A model generated the notes under the pieces. The model was not told the DNA's origin. It saw only the letters and a program-made list of their open reading frames with translations, and did not search any database. This document shows positions 9,330 through 17,979 of a DNA stretch of 64,000 bases, in pieces. The stretch is from assembly GCF_022458895.1 (NCBI RefSeq), contig NZ_JAINFL010000014.1:1-64000 (forward strand), in the 5' to 3' direction. The DNA comes from Roseihalotalea indica. GTDB taxonomy: Bacteria > Bacteroidota > Bacteroidia > Cytophagales > Cyclobacteriaceae. The first letter of the stretch is position 1, and each line of letters begins with the position of its first letter. The translations under genes were made by a program, and so were the position numbers.

Positions 9330-10616
9330 ATGAAAAATGCTTTACTCTTGCTATTCCTGTTTACTACATTCCTACCATTAGCGGCTCAGAAACTATCACG
9401 AGCCGAAAAAAAGATCTTGCAGCAAGTAGAAACCAATTACGAAAGCTCAGTCAGCTTTCTGGAACGCACAGTTAATATCAATAGTGGCACGTTTAATCAC
9501 GCGGGAGTGCAGGAAGTAGGCAAAATTTACGATAGCCTGCTCACCAGCATGGGCTTTGAAACGCAGTGGATTGAGATGCCATCGGAGATGAACCGGGCTG
9601 GTCACCTGATGGGGGAAATTAAAGGCAGCAAAGGGAAGAAAATACTGCTCATTGGCCATATTGATACGGTGTTTGAGCCAGATAGTCCCTTTCAAACCTG
9701 GAACGTGACCGACTCCATTGCTACGGGTCCGGGTGCTACCGATATGAAAGGGGGAAACATGGTGCTGCTATACGCTCTCAAAGCACTGCATGATGCCGGG
9801 CAACTGGAAGACCGGCAGATCATTGTGATGTTGCACGGCGACGAAGAAAATGCGGGCGACCCGATTGACCTCAGTCGGAAAGACATTAGAGACGCCGCCC
9901 AACGAAGTGATGTAGCCCTAAGCTTTGAACCGGGCACCGGCTATCATTACGCCACGGTAGCTCGCCGGGGAAGCAGCTCCTGGCATCTGGAGGCAACAGG
10001 AAAGCAGTCGCATTCGTCTCGGGTGTTTTCGGAGAATGTGGGAGCCGGAGCGGTTTATGAAACTGCCCGTATTTTGCACCGCTTCTACGATGAATTGCAG
10101 GAAGAATACCTGACATACAATCCAGGGATTATTATCGGAGGCACTAAAATGAATATGGATACCACCGGCACGCAGGGCAGTGTGAACGGGAAGACCAATG
10201 TAGTGGCGAACACCACGATTGTGAACGGAGACCTTCGTTTTATCACTGAAGAGCAAAAGGAAAGTACTCGCGAAAAAATGCGCGAGATTGTAGCCGATCA
10301 TTTACCACTAACGGAAGCGAGTATCACCTTTGAAGATGGCTATCCCGCTATGCCCCCGACCGAAGGAAATCGGCAACTGTTGAGCATTCTGGATCGGGTT
10401 AGCCAGGATCTGGGGCAGGGAGCGGTAGAAGCCTATGACCCCGGAAAACGGGGAGCCGGAGATATCTCCTTTATCGCTGAGTATCTGGACTGTCTGGATG
10501 GGTTAGGAGCCATTGGTGGTAACTCGCATGCCCCGGAAGAGTTTATCAACCTCAATTCTCTGGAGAACATCATCAAACGAGCTTCTATCTTCATTCACCG
10601 GCTGAGTAGCGAGTAA
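9330..10616 (+). CDS. M20-family metallopeptidase, carboxypeptidase G2-like
   Basis: This enzyme family removes C-terminal residues or cleaves acyl-amino acids with two zinc ions. A signal peptide (1-19) predicts export. The ligands match carboxypeptidase G2: His110 and Asp112 in GHIDTV, the bridging Asp138 in ATDMKGG, the catalytic Glu172 with Glu173 in GDEEN, Glu200 in FEPG and a C-terminal His in GGNSHAPEEF. The lid (dimerisation) domain occupies about residues 210-320. At 428 residues it is full length. The natural substrate is unknown; a peptide, folate-like or N-acyl amino acid are options. It is a single gene, followed by a convergent neighbour. Confidence 0.92.
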   Translation: MKNALLLLFLFTTFLPLAAQKLSRAEKKILQQVETNYESSVSFLERTVNINSGTFNHAGVQEVGKIYDSLLTSMGFETQWIEMPSEMNRAGHLMGEIKGSKGKKILLIGHIDTVFEPDSPFQTWNVTDSIATGPGATDMKGGNMVLLYALKALHDAGQLEDRQIIVMLHGDEENAGDPIDLSRKDIRDAAQRSDVALSFEPGTGYHYATVARRGSSSWHLEATGKQSHSSRVFSENVGAGAVYETARILHRFYDELQEEYLTYNPGIIIGGTKMNMDTTGTQGSVNGKTNVVANTTIVNGDLRFITEEQKESTREKMREIVADHLPLTEASITFEDGYPAMPPTEGNRQLLSILDRVSQDLGQGAVEAYDPGKRGAGDISFIAEYLDCLDGLGAIGGNSHAPEEFINLNSLENIIKRASIFIHRLSSE

Positions 10617-10926
10617 TGAATGGTGAATAATAATGAATGAGATTTGGAGCTGCACCTGAGGTGTGGTAGGTAAGGTCGCACGCGTTTGAGCGAAACAGAG
10701 ACGCGTGTGTAGTAATAGACTCCAGAGAGAATTCATTTTGAGATAAAACCGAAAGCTATAAGAGCATAATTTATAACAGGTATTATTCTGATTTTCTCTT
10801 AGAGACATGATAGGAAGCGAGTGGCAGGAGGCAGGTACCCGTACCGCCTCCTGCTGACCGCCTCCGGTAACGCTTATTCGCCCAGCCAGACAAGACTTTC
10901 GAAAGAAAGTTGCCGCTCAAGCCATC
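10617..10926. other. Convergent intergenic region with a hairpin and a repeat
   Basis: The stretch lies between the ends of two convergent genes. A GC-rich dyad pairs CGCACGCGT (10677-10685) with ACGCGTGTG (10701-10709) with one mismatch. It is not followed by a T run, so its role as terminator is uncertain. The right third holds a copy of the 65-bp repeat. No gene was recognised. Confidence 0.5.
10812..10876 (+). repeat. 65-bp dispersed repeat, copy A
   Basis: This element runs from AGGAAGCG to AACGCTTA. It contains a perfect 9-bp hairpin, GCAGGAGGC (10824-10832) with GCCTCCTGC (10846-10854), followed by the conserved tail CTGACCGCCTCCGGTAACGC. Full-length copies of exactly 65 bp, aligned without gaps, lie at 37594-37658 and 49616-49680 in the same orientation. 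All are intergenic. This resembles the REP/BIME-type palindromic elements of other phyla. Confidence 0.8.
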
Positions 10927-11880
10927 TTATTCATTGCTCTGGGGTAGCGAATTTTCTCGGCTCAGCCCGGCTGTGTAGTCGGTCATAGCTGTGCGCACTT
11001 TTGCCAGGAAATCCGGCACTTTCTGGTAAGGATCACTCGGGCCCAGGGTTTCCAGGTTTGCGTACCCTCGGTAACCGGAAAGGTGAAGGATCGAAAGTAG
11101 TTTCATCAGGTCAGGTTCTGTTTCTTTCTCCCGTACATAGACGTCTTCTTTAATCTGCCAGTTTACAGCATAAGAGGCCGTTTGAGAAATTTCATCGTAG
11201 GGGTCCGCCGTGCGGTAACTGCCAATGTCCAGCATGAGGCCGAACCACTCGGAATCTACCGCTTTCATAAAGTGCTTTACCTGAGTGGCGGTCGTAATAA
11301 ATTCATTATGATTTTGCAAAGCTACAATAATACCGCGTTGTTTTCCGTACTCCACACACTGTCGGATGTCATCCAAAGCCCAGGCGGCTGTCTCATCCCA
11401 CGATTGGTCTTCGGGGATAGCCGGGCCAGCGAAGATGCGTACCACCGGCGCTCCCAGCTTCACTGCGGCGTCAATCCATTGGTACACAAGTTCTCTATCA
11501 GCTTGCCGCTTCTGAGGGTCGGGTTGGGTAAAGTTATTGCGTACTCCCGTGCCACTGAACACCACTCCCTTCCGGTGCGCTTCCCGCTTAATACGGTACA
11601 GATAGGCATCATCCGGCACCTTAGGATAAGTAGGAAAATAATAGGCGGTCAGGTCCAACGCCGGAAAAGCGTGATCAGCGGTAAAGGCCAGCAGGTCTTC
11701 TAAGGACATGCTTCCGTTGCGTAAAGGGTCGTTAAACGAATAAGCGTTTAAACTGAGTTGGAAAGCAAGTGGATTAGTCTGAGTTGAAATGCCCCGGCCA
11801 AATGCCGAAACGGAGAATGCCAGCAACGGAATGCCGGAAACAGATTTGAGCAGATGGCGTCGGGATAGGTGGTTGTTCAT
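10927..11880 (-). CDS. Tat-exported sugar phosphate isomerase/epimerase-like protein
   Basis: The protein belongs to the xylose isomerase-like TIM-barrel superfamily, which isomerises or dehydrates sugars and cyclitols. I chose the ATG at 11880 (317 residues, MNNHLSRRHLLKS) because it gives a Tat signal with the SRRxLLK pattern and avoids running into the upstream gene at 11913. Barrel motifs include ALDLTAYYF, VRIFAGP, LQNHNEF (with the His and Asn usual near the metal), GLMLDIGSY and WQIKEDV. A metal site of Glu/Asp/His is likely, but the exact ligands cannot be assigned by eye. Such Tat-exported paralogues are common in Bacteroidota. Substrate unknown. Confidence 0.82.
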   Translation of the reverse strand: MNNHLSRRHLLKSVSGIPLLAFSVSAFGRGISTQTNPLAFQLSLNAYSFNDPLRNGSMSLEDLLAFTADHAFPALDLTAYYFPTYPKVPDDAYLYRIKREAHRKGVVFSGTGVRNNFTQPDPQKRQADRELVYQWIDAAVKLGAPVVRIFAGPAIPEDQSWDETAAWALDDIRQCVEYGKQRGIIVALQNHNEFITTATQVKHFMKAVDSEWFGLMLDIGSYRTADPYDEISQTASYAVNWQIKEDVYVREKETEPDLMKLLSILHLSGYRGYANLETLGPSDPYQKVPDFLAKVRTAMTDYTAGLSRENSLPQSNE

Positions 11881-11912
11881 GAATGTTAAGGTACAAAATT
11901 TTGCGGAGACTG

Positions 11913-12359
11913 CTATAACCATTTGGTCAGCAGCGTTCGCTCAGCACCCCCGAACCCTTTCTTCCGGTAAAGTTGATTGCCTCGTTCGTTGTGTCGTTCC
12001 ACTTCCAGGTGCAAGGCTTTTATACCCAGGCTTTTTGCCTCCTGATTCACGAAGTCTATGGTTTGCTCACCAAGGCCTTTTCCCCGATACTCTTCTTTTA
12101 AATACAGTTCGTCAATAAAAGCATCTCGCCCCCCGTACTCAAAGCTAAAACCAAAAGCCAGCACCAGGTAACCGATAACATTGTTATCATTTTTGATAAG
12201 CCAAAGTCTCCCTAGCGATTCATTAGCTAATAGAGCTTGATAGTTCTTCTGGCTTTTATTTCGGTCAAACGGGTAGCCATCGATAGCGTAAAAGTCACTC
12301 ATCAGGTTAAGTACGATTTCCTGATCGCTGGGCTGGGCAAGTAGAAACTGGGCATTCAT
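11913..12359 (-). CDS. GNAT-family N-acetyltransferase
   Basis: GNAT enzymes move an acetyl group from acetyl-CoA to an amine. The 148 residues hold the full fold. The acetyl-CoA loop is seen as EEYRGKGLGEQTI (about 89-101), preceded by the strand DAFIDELYLKE and followed by LHLEVERHNERGNQLYRKKGF, the conserved motif B helix. The substrate is not evident. It lies 42 bases downstream of the OhrR-like gene on the same strand and may be the last gene of that operon. Confidence 0.85.
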   Translation of the reverse strand: MNAQFLLAQPSDQEIVLNLMSDFYAIDGYPFDRNKSQKNYQALLANESLGRLWLIKNDNNVIGYLVLAFGFSFEYGGRDAFIDELYLKEEYRGKGLGEQTIDFVNQEAKSLGIKALHLEVERHNERGNQLYRKKGFGGAERTLLTKWL

Positions 12360-12401
12360 AATATTAGTAATTTTATTCTATCTATAAGTGTCTGAAGACA
12401 G

Positions 12402-12872
12402 TTATGCCTGGCTTTCATCAGATGCGCGTAAAAGAAGAGGTATCAGGTTAGAGAGCGTGTGCTGCAAATGGGTAATGTCTTCGTGTTTTACCTGGTCGGA
12501 TTGAAGAGTGTTTACAATTTTTTCAGGAATAGTGGCTGCTTCTGCTTTTAGCTGCTGGCCGCTGTCCGTAAGCTCAACGATAACGCTTCTTTCATCGGTT
12601 GCTGAGCGGGTACGGCGGATCAGCCCTTTCTTTTCCATACGTTTCAACAAAGGAGTGAGGGTATTAGATTCTAGCAGAAGACAATGGCTGATCTCACTCA
12701 CTTTCTTCCGGTCATGTTCCCAGAGCACCAGCATCACCAAATACTGAGGGTAGGTAATCTCCAGTTCATCCAGATAAGGCTGATATACTTTAGTGATCAG
12801 GCGCGAGGTAGCATATAGCGGAAAGCAAATCTGGTTCTCTAACTTTAGGGAGGGATGGCTTACTTCTGACAT
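12402..12872 (-). CDS. MarR-family regulator, OhrR-like
   Basis: OhrR proteins are dimeric winged-helix repressors released from DNA when one cysteine is oxidised by an organic hydroperoxide. The N-terminal block LENQICFPLYATSR holds Cys16 at the place of the sensing cysteine, and TYPQYLVMLVLWEHD matches the OhrR dimer region. The recognition helix is within LESNTLTPLLKRMEKKGLI, and the wing contains DERSV. The C-terminal resolving cysteine of two-Cys OhrR is absent. The gene starts 6 bases after the glutathione peroxidase gene, which suggests a self-regulated peroxide operon, presumably acting on the palindromes before the DoxX gene. Confidence 0.85.
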   Translation of the reverse strand: MSEVSHPSLKLENQICFPLYATSRLITKVYQPYLDELEITYPQYLVMLVLWEHDRKKVSEISHCLLLESNTLTPLLKRMEKKGLIRRTRSATDERSVIVELTDSGQQLKAEAATIPEKIVNTLQSDQVKHEDITHLQHTLSNLIPLLLRASDESQA

Positions 12873-12878
12873 GCGGTA

Positions 12879-13358
12879 TTAGACATATTTTTTCACGTAC
12901 TCTTCAATCTTCTCAGGCTTGGTAGTTGGAGAAAACCTCTTAACCGGATTGCCATCAGAGTCTAGCAAAAATTTGGTGAAGTTCCACTTTATACGGCTGC
13001 CAAACAGGCCGTTAAGCTTTCCTTTCAAGTATTTGAAAATAGGGTGGGTATTTTTTCCATTCACGTCAATCTTGGCAAACATCGGAAACGTAACCCCATA
13101 ATTTATTTTACAGCCTTCAATAATAGACTGTTCGTCTCCCGGTTCCTGATTGGCAAACTGGTTACTGGGAAACCCCAGAATAACGAAGCCTTTGTCTTTA
13201 TAATTCTGATATAGCTTTTCTAAGCCGTCAAACTGCGGGGCCAGGCCGCATTTACTGGCGGTGTTTACAACCAGTACAGTCTTCCCTTTATAATCGCTCA
13301 TTTTTACGGTTTTGCCCCCGAGACCCTGGGCCTGGAGGTTATAAAATTCGGTTGCCAT
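12879..13358 (-). CDS. Glutathione peroxidase-family (thioredoxin-type) peroxidase
   Basis: These enzymes reduce hydrogen peroxide and organic hydroperoxides, in bacteria mostly with thioredoxin. The peroxidatic Cys37 lies in NTASKCGLAPQ in place of selenocysteine. Gln71 in FPSNQFANQEPG and the Trp and Asn in KWNFTKFL complete the active site. Cys83 in EGCKINYGVTFPMF fits a resolving cysteine. The 159 residues are the short monomeric form without an export signal, so it acts in the cytoplasm. It sits between DoxX and OhrR genes with gaps of 7 and 6 bases, the middle of a tight operon. Confidence 0.94.
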   Translation of the reverse strand: MATEFYNLQAQGLGGKTVKMSDYKGKTVLVVNTASKCGLAPQFDGLEKLYQNYKDKGFVILGFPSNQFANQEPGDEQSIIEGCKINYGVTFPMFAKIDVNGKNTHPIFKYLKGKLNGLFGSRIKWNFTKFLLDSDGNPVKRFSPTTKPEKIEEYVKKYV

Positions 13359-13365
13359 AAGTGGT

Positions 13366-13791
13366 TTATCGGTTTAATTTTTTCAAAAGTACACGGTGGG
13401 CACCCGTAGACCATAATGCCCAGAAGATGAGTACGGGTTGGAAAAATAATCGTATGAGTCGGGCTCGGTCGGTGTCTAAGCCAAATGCGTCGGTACCATT
13501 GGCGTATTGGGCAATGTTTCCCGGAAAAATTAAGGCGTAGAAAGTAGCCAGAGCTATGCCTATTTTAGTTTTCTCCTTCTTCCCGAAGATCATACTCAAG
13601 CCCAGTGCTAACTCGGCTATCCCTGATAGTATAACGACTAAATCCTTTTTCAGCGGAATCCAGTTGGGGACCTGTGCCTGGAACTCTTCCCGTTCAAAAG
13701 TAAAATGACCGACTGCTGCGAATACCATAAAGGCACCTAGCAGTATTCTAAGCACGTTCTGCGATGTAGATGTTTGTGGTTCTTGTTTCAT
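13366..13791 (-). CDS. DoxX-family membrane protein
   Basis: A 141-residue protein with four hydrophobic helices at about 10-27, 50-68, 75-95 and 112-130. The segments LRILLGAFMVFAAVGHFTF and LSGIAELALGLSMIF are typical of DoxX/SURF4-like proteins. In other bacteria members take part in membrane-linked redox stress systems, sometimes with a thiosulfate or superoxide partner. As first gene of the DoxX-peroxidase-OhrR operon it fits such a role here. The last residues form a basic cytoplasmic tail. Confidence 0.85.
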   Translation of the reverse strand: MKQEPQTSTSQNVLRILLGAFMVFAAVGHFTFEREEFQAQVPNWIPLKKDLVVILSGIAELALGLSMIFGKKEKTKIGIALATFYALIFPGNIAQYANGTDAFGLDTDRARLIRLFFQPVLIFWALWSTGAHRVLLKKLNR

Positions 13792-13802
13792 ATCATGATT
13801 TT

Positions 13803-13833
13803 ATATCGTGAGCGATTAAATCGTAAACGATAT
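13803..13833. promoter_or_regulatory. Twin palindromes, likely operator of the peroxide operon
   Basis: Two 12-bp palindromes of the same design stand in tandem: ATCGTGAGCGAT (13805-13816) and ATCGTAAACGAT (13820-13831), centres 15 bases apart. They also form an outer dyad, ATATCGT with ACGATAT. The site begins 12 bases upstream of the DoxX start codon on the minus strand. A MarR-type dimer such as the OhrR-like product of this operon is the natural candidate to bind. The sequence differs from the TACAATT-type operator of Bacillus OhrR. Confidence 0.55.
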
Positions 13834-14066
13834 GAAAATGCAATTGTTTGAACCAATCAACTACAAAAGGTGAATTATTTAGCTATAGAGCTACGGGGAT
13901 AGACTAGCTCTTATAATAATATCCGGTAGCCTAAACGCAATTAGATGCTTCTGTATCAGCAAAAAGTATAAGCATATCTCCCGGAATGGCAAATTCCATA
14001 ATGTCTGTCTAGAACAATATCCGCGCACTAATCACCTTTGAGAGAAGCGAAAAGTAATCATGATGG

Positions 14067-14573
14067 CTATGATGTTAATCTTGGGTGAAGGGTAATCACA
14101 AACCGTTTTCTGCGAAGCTTTTGGAGAACAAGGGCAGGCAGAGATCGGGCTAGTATGATGACGAGGCCCCGGTGTTGAGCCAAGCGGCTAATCAGGTAAT
14201 TGGTCTCCATATTAGCGTAGCGATCATGAGAATCACGCAGACCCGTACGTTTTCCAAAGATGGCATCCGCTTCATCAAATAATAAAATACTTCCCGAATG
14301 ACCCAGTCTATCGAAGGCATGCTGAATGTTCTTTTCTGTTTCTTCTATATACTTGCGAGTAACCTTGCCCAGGTTTACTCGGCACACCGGCTTATTTAAT
14401 TGAGCTACCACTTGTCGCGCTACTCGCTCCCGCTGAAATCGGGATACACCGGTAACAATCAGTAGGGTGGTAGATAATTGTAATGGTTCCTGATGAAAAT
14501 CTCGCAGTAATTCTTCCGGGAATATACCCTGATGGTGGAGTATATCTTGAGGCCAGGTTCTGATCGTCTTCAT
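14067..14573 (-). CDS. Degenerate AAA+ ATPase-like protein
   Basis: The 168 residues resemble one AAA+ core. The Walker B box SILLFDEADAIFGKR (about 95-109) is intact, and the segment RKYIEETEKNIQHAFD (73-88) matches the conserved helix before it. In contrast the Walker A position (about 41-50, TGVSRFQRER) lacks the GxxGxGK(T/S) loop, and the sensor region VIILARSLPALV replaces the usual Asn-containing LATN-like strand. ATP binding is therefore doubtful. The C-terminal lid is cut short. It could be a decayed paralogue of the AAA+ proteins common in this phylum, or an adaptor that kept the fold. It follows the M4 protease gene by 10 bases, so it is probably co-transcribed with it. Confidence 0.6.
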   Translation of the reverse strand: MKTIRTWPQDILHHQGIFPEELLRDFHQEPLQLSTTLLIVTGVSRFQRERVARQVVAQLNKPVCRVNLGKVTRKYIEETEKNIQHAFDRLGHSGSILLFDEADAIFGKRTGLRDSHDRYANMETNYLISRLAQHRGLVIILARSLPALVLQKLRRKRFVITLHPRLTS

Positions 14574-14583
14574 AGTTTGTACG

Positions 14584-17500
14584 TTATTTTCGTAGAAGCC
14601 GAATAGTTTTAGAAACTGTTCTCGTCTGAATCTTTAGAAAGTAAACTCCTGGAGTAAGTGAGTCCCGTGCTATGATCTGGTTTCCCTGAATTTCTACCGG
14701 GTAAGACCTCCCCAGCACATCCGCCAGGGAAAGTGTTATTCCTTCACTAAGAGGCTTCTTCAAGGTAAGTTCCTGTTGGAAAGGGTTCGGGTAAACCAGT
14801 GGTTGTCCGGCTATCTCATCATCTATACCGGTGATCGGGTCTTCTACCTCAACCAGATCAACAGTTACAGTGTACGTGCGGGTGCTACCATCCTGAGCAA
14901 TGATGGTATACACCACATCATCATTGAAATCGTTGCTGGTAACGCCGCTGATCTGACGGAACTCACCTACATACACTTCAGAGCCTGGGGAGTGCTCAAA
15001 ACTGGCCGCAAGCCGGGATACATCGATGGTGTCGGCTACAACTAGTGTAATAGCATTGCCGGTAATACTACCGGTAATAGTCGTATCTGCCAGCTGAAAT
15101 TCATACGACAACATGTCCTTCTCCGGACTATTAATCACCCTAGTACCCTGGCTAAACCAGGTAGTCCATTGGGCTTCGATGATAGGTATGTCAATTTCGC
15201 CGGATGCCGTAAGCTTATCTTCATTTAAGGCAATCTGGCCTACGGCGGGCCGACCTTCTTCATCTATTACATTAAATACCATAGAGCGGTCATCGCTAGA
15301 GTAGCTGGGAAAGCCAATAGTATTATTCTCATATACTACCTTGGTTTCTCCGGTATTTAAGTTAGAGGCAATAACGAGGTAGGTTTCATCGGTAGCATCA
15401 AATAAGTCAAAGCAGATAATGTTACGGTTGGTCTTGGCAAATGAAGGGTTGCCGATGCTGGTGCCTTCGGGCAGGTTGGTGAAAAGCTTAGTAATCCTTC
15501 CATCCCCAAAATCATTCGTGGTGTTGTCCCAGACGTGAATATAGCCTACATCCCAGAATTCAATGCTTTTGCCATAGTCAAGGCTCTGCACCCTATTAAA
15601 AGCATCATAAACCAAGTATTCGCCCGAATAATCCCACTCAATGGCATCAGCATACTGTACTTCTCCAGTAGTGATATCTTCCTGCGTAGTGGGGTTGTAC
15701 AGCTCAAACTTCATGAAGTTGTTTTCCCCTCGGGTCAGATCGGCCACCCATATCTCTGGCAATTCCTGATTGGAGATAATCGCTAGCCGTTCCCCATCTT
15801 TAGAGATACTCAGATTGGCCCAGAGGGATTCATCGCTAATGATTTCTTCATTATAAGGTTCAAAGAGTTCTATACCCTGAATGGTCTCATCCTCCGTAAT
15901 AAAGAAAGCCAGACTTCCATCGTCAGTAACGGTAGGTTTCCTCTTAACGGAGGTAGTGGAAATAGGTGAGAAATCATTGGCTGTAAGATTAAAAAGGTAT
16001 AGGCTGTTCCCATCCAGAGGGTCGGTATTCACGGTTAGTAAGAAGTTATCGCCAGCGACCGTAGGCAACTCATCCTCTTCCTCATCGTCTGGGTCTTCAT
16101 CGCCAATGGTTTCGGTAATTCCAACGGCATCAAAGGCTTCTGTAGCGGCTTGCACTTCAGTTTCTCCGAACAGATCATTGGCCGAGTTAATAACGGCCCG
16201 GCGCAGGTCGGTAAATTCTGAACTGGCTGTCAGGTAGGTCGTTAGGGCATGGTAGTAAACTTCTCCAGCTTTTTCCCGGCCCACTTCGTTGGCAAACAGG
16301 AAGAATGCCCGGTTGGGAATGCCGCTGTTAATATGTACCCCGCCGTTGTCTTCCTCGCCGGTATAAATTTCTGAAATATGGTCTGGCTGCCAGCCCCGAT
16401 CACTCAGAGAGGTGCCTCCGTTATGAGGAGTTTCCATATCGCGCATGGCTCCTGACAGAAATACATCCTCTAGCACCACATCTTCTCCCAATTGATAATC
16501 ATCCGCATCAATCAGCACTCCAAATACATCGGCAATGTGCTCATTAATAGCACCGGATTCGTCGCGGTAAACCAGGTTGGCCGTGGAGCTGATGACGCCG
16601 TGGGTCATTTCGTGCCCACCAACATCCAGACCACCCGCCAGGGGAGTAAATGCCAGGTTGCCGTTTCCGTAAACCATAAAAGTGCCGTTCCAGAAGGCAT
16701 TATCCAGTTCTTCACCGTCATCATCCACGTAATTCACAATAGACAAAATATTACCTCCCTGCCCGTTGATGGCCGTGCGCTGGTGGTTTTGCCGGAAGAA
16801 ATCATAAGCCATTGAGGCATTATAGTGGGCTGATACAGCAGCCGGATCAGAAAAAACATTATTGGCTGAGTTTACAATACTGACAGATTCCGGCTGGGGA
16901 GTGCGTAGCGCATCGTACGTGATTAATACCCCCTCCAGGTCTTCCAGAGCAGTATTATCATTGCTGGTAAACATATCTTTGGAGGCATCTATTAACCCAA
17001 AGGCATCGCCTACCTGCCAGGTATTTAATACCTGATTAACTCCATTTAAATCCTGCCCGCTACCCTGGCTGGCAGCCATACTTCGGGCCGGGGCCAGAGG
17101 AGTGGGGTGATGAGGGTGGGTTAGAGAATGAGCTTTTTCTGCTTTCTCTTCCGGAAGATAAATGTCGGGGGCAAAGGTGCAGGTTAAATTGGTTTTGCGG
17201 ATCAATGTGCCTTGTTGAGCGTCGATGAGCAATTCCCAGTAGTCCAGCATATTGGGGCGAACCATAACCTGCCAGGCCAGCTGAGGTTCCCCTTTCTCCC
17301 AAGAAGGAAGAATAACCAGGTTGGCAGTAGGACCATCGTAACTGAGCAGTTTTTTCTGAGCGTCATTCAAGTTTTTACTCCCTTCCAGGTGGGTTAAAGA
17401 TTGTTGAATGGCTTGCTGAGCAGGAACAGATGGTGAAGTATCCAACAATTGAGGAGTAGGAATATAGCGGCCATTGATGCCCTGCACAACGTGGTTATTA

Positions 17501-17979
17501 TCAGCATGTACAATAATTTCGCTGCCATAGATTGCTACGCCCCGGTATTGCTGCTGCATCCGCAGGTGTTCTTGCCCGCGGGTATCTTTCCATTGCTGTT
17601 TGGCAGTAAATTCTTCAGTAGGAACGGAGATTTGCATAAGTGAAGCAACCGCTTCCAGGTAAACGCTGGTAGCCGAAGGCAGGTCAGTAGCTACCCGGGC
17701 ACTTTGCCCCGCCGATACGGGTAAGATACCTTTAATTTCACGAGGGGGTTCCTGGCGAGAGCCGCCTTTCACTGTTAAGCCGTAGGGAAGCAGCCCGGGA
17801 GTAGGTTGCGTACGAGCTGATGAAGTGGCTGAACCATTGCGAGTCTGATACTTGAAAGACGGTTGCTGGCGAGTATCTTTCCGTTGCTTCTTCACCGACC
17901 AGGGGTCAGTGGTTTGGGCAGATAAGAAACCAATACTCAGCAAAAAAAATAATAGCAAACTTCCCAACGATTTTTTCAT
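14584..17979 (-). CDS. Secreted M4 (thermolysin-like) metalloprotease with T9SS sorting domain
   Basis: A large zinc protease secreted to the surface or medium. Parts in order: signal peptide (1-21); FTP/PepSY-like propeptide (about 105-265); catalytic domain (about 310-630) with HEMTH (His456, Glu457, His460), the third ligand Glu480 in GAINEHIAD and His549 in GVHINSG; an acidic linker (Asp/Glu rich, 635-650); a PD40/TolB-like propeller region (about 655-935); a bacterial Ig- or cadherin-like segment (about 940-1050); and a T9SS type A sorting domain ending FLKIQTRTVSKTIRLLRK. The 1131 residues are about twice ordinary thermolysin. A lipoprotein gene overlaps its start by 4 bases (ATGA), indicating translational coupling. 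Confidence 0.93.
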   Translation of the reverse strand: MKKSLGSLLLFFLLSIGFLSAQTTDPWSVKKQRKDTRQQPSFKYQTRNGSATSSARTQPTPGLLPYGLTVKGGSRQEPPREIKGILPVSAGQSARVATDLPSATSVYLEAVASLMQISVPTEEFTAKQQWKDTRGQEHLRMQQQYRGVAIYGSEIIVHADNNHVVQGINGRYIPTPQLLDTSPSVPAQQAIQQSLTHLEGSKNLNDAQKKLLSYDGPTANLVILPSWEKGEPQLAWQVMVRPNMLDYWELLIDAQQGTLIRKTNLTCTFAPDIYLPEEKAEKAHSLTHPHHPTPLAPARSMAASQGSGQDLNGVNQVLNTWQVGDAFGLIDASKDMFTSNDNTALEDLEGVLITYDALRTPQPESVSIVNSANNVFSDPAAVSAHYNASMAYDFFRQNHQRTAINGQGGNILSIVNYVDDDGEELDNAFWNGTFMVYGNGNLAFTPLAGGLDVGGHEMTHGVISSTANLVYRDESGAINEHIADVFGVLIDADDYQLGEDVVLEDVFLSGAMRDMETPHNGGTSLSDRGWQPDHISEIYTGEEDNGGVHINSGIPNRAFFLFANEVGREKAGEVYYHALTTYLTASSEFTDLRRAVINSANDLFGETEVQAATEAFDAVGITETIGDEDPDDEEEDELPTVAGDNFLLTVNTDPLDGNSLYLFNLTANDFSPISTTSVKRKPTVTDDGSLAFFITEDETIQGIELFEPYNEEIISDESLWANLSISKDGERLAIISNQELPEIWVADLTRGENNFMKFELYNPTTQEDITTGEVQYADAIEWDYSGEYLVYDAFNRVQSLDYGKSIEFWDVGYIHVWDNTTNDFGDGRITKLFTNLPEGTSIGNPSFAKTNRNIICFDLFDATDETYLVIASNLNTGETKVVYENNTIGFPSYSSDDRSMVFNVIDEEGRPAVGQIALNEDKLTASGEIDIPIIEAQWTTWFSQGTRVINSPEKDMLSYEFQLADTTITGSITGNAITLVVADTIDVSRLAASFEHSPGSEVYVGEFRQISGVTSNDFNDDVVYTIIAQDGSTRTYTVTVDLVEVEDPITGIDDEIAGQPLVYPNPFQQELTLKKPLSEGITLSLADVLGRSYPVEIQGNQIIARDSLTPGVYFLKIQTRTVSKTIRLLRK

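Noticed and set aside
10677..10709. GC-rich hairpin as terminator of the M20 peptidase gene
   Set aside because: A mismatch in the stem and no T run after it; kept only as a noted dyad in the intergenic entry.
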